A stretch of 13,888 nucleotides of DNA, taken from positions 1-13,888 of the forward strand of contig JAEDML010000011.1 in NCBI GenBank assembly GCA_016303035.1, given 5' to 3'. Below the pieces are notes generated by a model. That model saw only the letters and a list, made by a program, of their open reading frames with translations, did no database searches and was not told where the DNA came from. Shown here piece by piece: positions 12,648 to 13,888 of the stretch. Origin of the DNA: Clostridiaceae bacterium. Lineage in GTDB: Bacteria; Bacillota; Clostridia; Oscillospirales; Acutalibacteraceae. Position numbers and translations under genes: made by a program. How positions within the stretch are numbered: position 1 is the stretch's first letter; the number at the start of each line of letters is the position of its first letter.

Positions 12648-13888
12648 TTACTGACTTATTCGCTTTGACTCGGTCTTAACTGTCGGTTCGCAGAAGGCAA
12701 TTTTTTCGTTTTCCTTTTGCTCTTTAATCAGAGCCTCGGAAATAATATCGTCTACATATGAAACCGGAACAAACTGTATGTGATTTTTAACTTCAGAATC
12801 AACCTCGTCAAGGTCCGCGACATTATCCTTAGGTATAAACACCCTTTTCACACCGCCGCGGTATGCCGCCATGGCCTTTTCTTTCAGTCCGCCTATCGGA
12901 AGTACCCTGCCGAGAATCGTAACCTCGCCTGTCATAGCGATATCCCGCTTGACAGGACGGGATGTAAGCGCGGATATAATACCCGTGGTTATTGTAACAC
13001 CGGCGGAGGGGCCGTCCTTAGGAACCGCGGCTTCGGTTGCGTGAATGTGAATATCGGTGTCCTTGTAAAAATCAGCATTTATACCGTAACGCACGGCATT
13101 TGCCCGTACATAGCTTATCGCCGCGCGCGCCGATTCCTTCATAACATCGCCCAAAGAACCCGTAAGCTCAATCTTGCCGGTACCGTGAAGCGCCGCAACC
13201 TCAAGCTGCATAATTTCGCCGCCGACAGCAGTCCAAGCAAGGCCGTTGATAATTCCAACCTCGTCCCTTTCGAGTATCGTTTCCGGCTTAAAACGTTTTT
13301 TGCCGAGCATTTTTTCAACATCGGTATCCTTAACGGTAACCCTTTCGGCACTGCCGTCCGCAATTTTGCGCGATACCTTTCTGCAAAGCGAAGCGATGTT
13401 TCTTTCAAGACCGCGAACTCCCGATTCTCTTGTATAAAAATCAATAAGGGCATAAATCGCACCGTCGGTTATGCGGCAGTTTCTTAAAGAAAGCCCGTGG
13501 CGCTTTATTTCCTTGCTTACAAGATGATGCTTTGCGATATTAAATTTTTCCTCCCTTGTATAGCTTGAAAGCTCTATAACCTCCATACGGTCATAAAGAG
13601 GAGCCGGTATATTCTCCGCATTATTAGCGGTTGTGATAAACACAATTTTGCTTAAATCGTAGGGGATTTCAATAAAATGATCGGTAAAGGTATTGTTTTG
13701 TTCGGGGTCTAAAACCTCAAGAAGAGCAGATGACGGATCTCCCCTGTAATCGTTGCCGAGCTTATCAATCTCATCAAGCAAAATAAGCGCATTGCTGCTT
13801 CCCGCCTGTTTTACGGCGTTAAGTATTTTACCCGGCATAGAACCGATATAGGTGCGCCTGTGACCGCGTATTTCAGCCTCGTCATGAA
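12648..13888 (-). CDS. lon: ATP-dependent Lon protease, N-terminus cut by window edge
   Basis: Cytosolic AAA+ serine protease that degrades misfolded and regulatory proteins. The visible part is 412 residues and covers the second half: the AAA+ module from EAEIRGHRRTYIGSMPGK, Walker B LILLDEIDK, the sensor stretch IVFITTANN, and the small helical domain with GVRGLER. The protease domain has PKDGPSAG (catalytic Ser, near visible residue 294) and GGLKEKAMAA (catalytic Lys near 337); the 43-residue spacing equals that of E. coli S679-K722. Walker A and the N-terminal substrate domain lie off the edge. The reading frame stays open to the last base, so an internal ATG at 13838 is not the start. 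A hydrophilic tail of about 25 residues (KEQKENEK... to SKRISQ) follows the conserved end. The gene is followed by ysxC in one unit. Confidence 0.96.
   Translation of the reverse strand, partial: HDEAEIRGHRRTYIGSMPGKILNAVKQAGSSNALILLDEIDKLGNDYRGDPSSALLEVLDPEQNNTFTDHFIEIPYDLSKIVFITTANNAENIPAPLYDRMEVIELSSYTREEKFNIAKHHLVSKEIKRHGLSLRNCRITDGAIYALIDFYTRESGVRGLERNIASLCRKVSRKIADGSAERVTVKDTDVEKMLGKKRFKPETILERDEVGIINGLAWTAVGGEIMQLEVAALHGTGKIELTGSLGDVMKESARAAISYVRANAVRYGINADFYKDTDIHIHATEAAVPKDGPSAGVTITTGIISALTSRPVKRDIAMTGEVTILGRVLPIGGLKEKAMAAYRGGVKRVFIPKDNVADLDEVDSEVKNHIQFVPVSYVDDIISEALIKEQKENEKIAFCEPTVKTESKRISQ

Noticed and set aside
12780..13487. A 235-codon plus-strand frame opposite lon.
   Set aside because: It is an antisense shadow of a clear lon gene, with no start signals or family features.

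Overview
The window looks like chromosomal housekeeping DNA from a low-to-moderate GC, spore-forming Firmicute, most likely class Clostridia (an Oscillospiraceae/Ruminococcaceae-type genome). This is an inference from gene content: a SpoIIM homologue, a SigH-like sigma factor, a T-box leader for asparagine genes, adjacent lon and ysxC, and AAGGAGG-type ribosome binding sites. I see no insertion sequence, CRISPR array, rRNA gene or intact tRNA gene.

Layout from left to right. A class A penicillin-binding protein runs off the left edge (1-1217, minus). Behind a terminator sits a spoIIM-xerD pair (2853 down to 1325, minus), with a sigma-E-like promoter before spoIIM. A 435-base divergent spacer carries repeated TTATGTnAAC motifs and leads to a FabG-like SDR gene (3289-4023, plus), which may be a YmfI-type reductase. 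A bidirectional terminator separates it from a zinc-ribbon gene and a SigH-like sigma gene (4080-5068, minus), with a degenerate tRNA-like stretch between the two. From the same spacer as the sigma promoter, an alpha-phosphoglucomutase-type gene reads right (5263-6972). It converges, through a 19-bp bidirectional terminator, on a membrane-anchored nucleotide-sugar 4,6-dehydratase gene (7027-8877, minus). Next come asnS, asnA and an MGMT-like gene (11677 down to 8959, minus), headed by an asparagine T-box leader with a full-consensus promoter. The right end holds ysxC and the C-terminal part of lon, which runs off the edge.

Functional themes are cell envelope and surface sugars (PBP, phosphoglucomutase, dehydratase), sporulation and regulation (SpoIIM, SigH-like factor), chromosome resolution (XerD), asparagine supply and tRNA charging under one RNA switch, and proteolysis with ribosome assembly (Lon, YsxC).

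I found no clear new multi-gene system. The items most worth a second look are the repeat cluster upstream of the SDR gene, the tRNA-like stretch before the zinc-ribbon gene, the altered active site of the MGMT-like protein, and a lysine at the first catalytic arginine position of the XerD-like recombinase.
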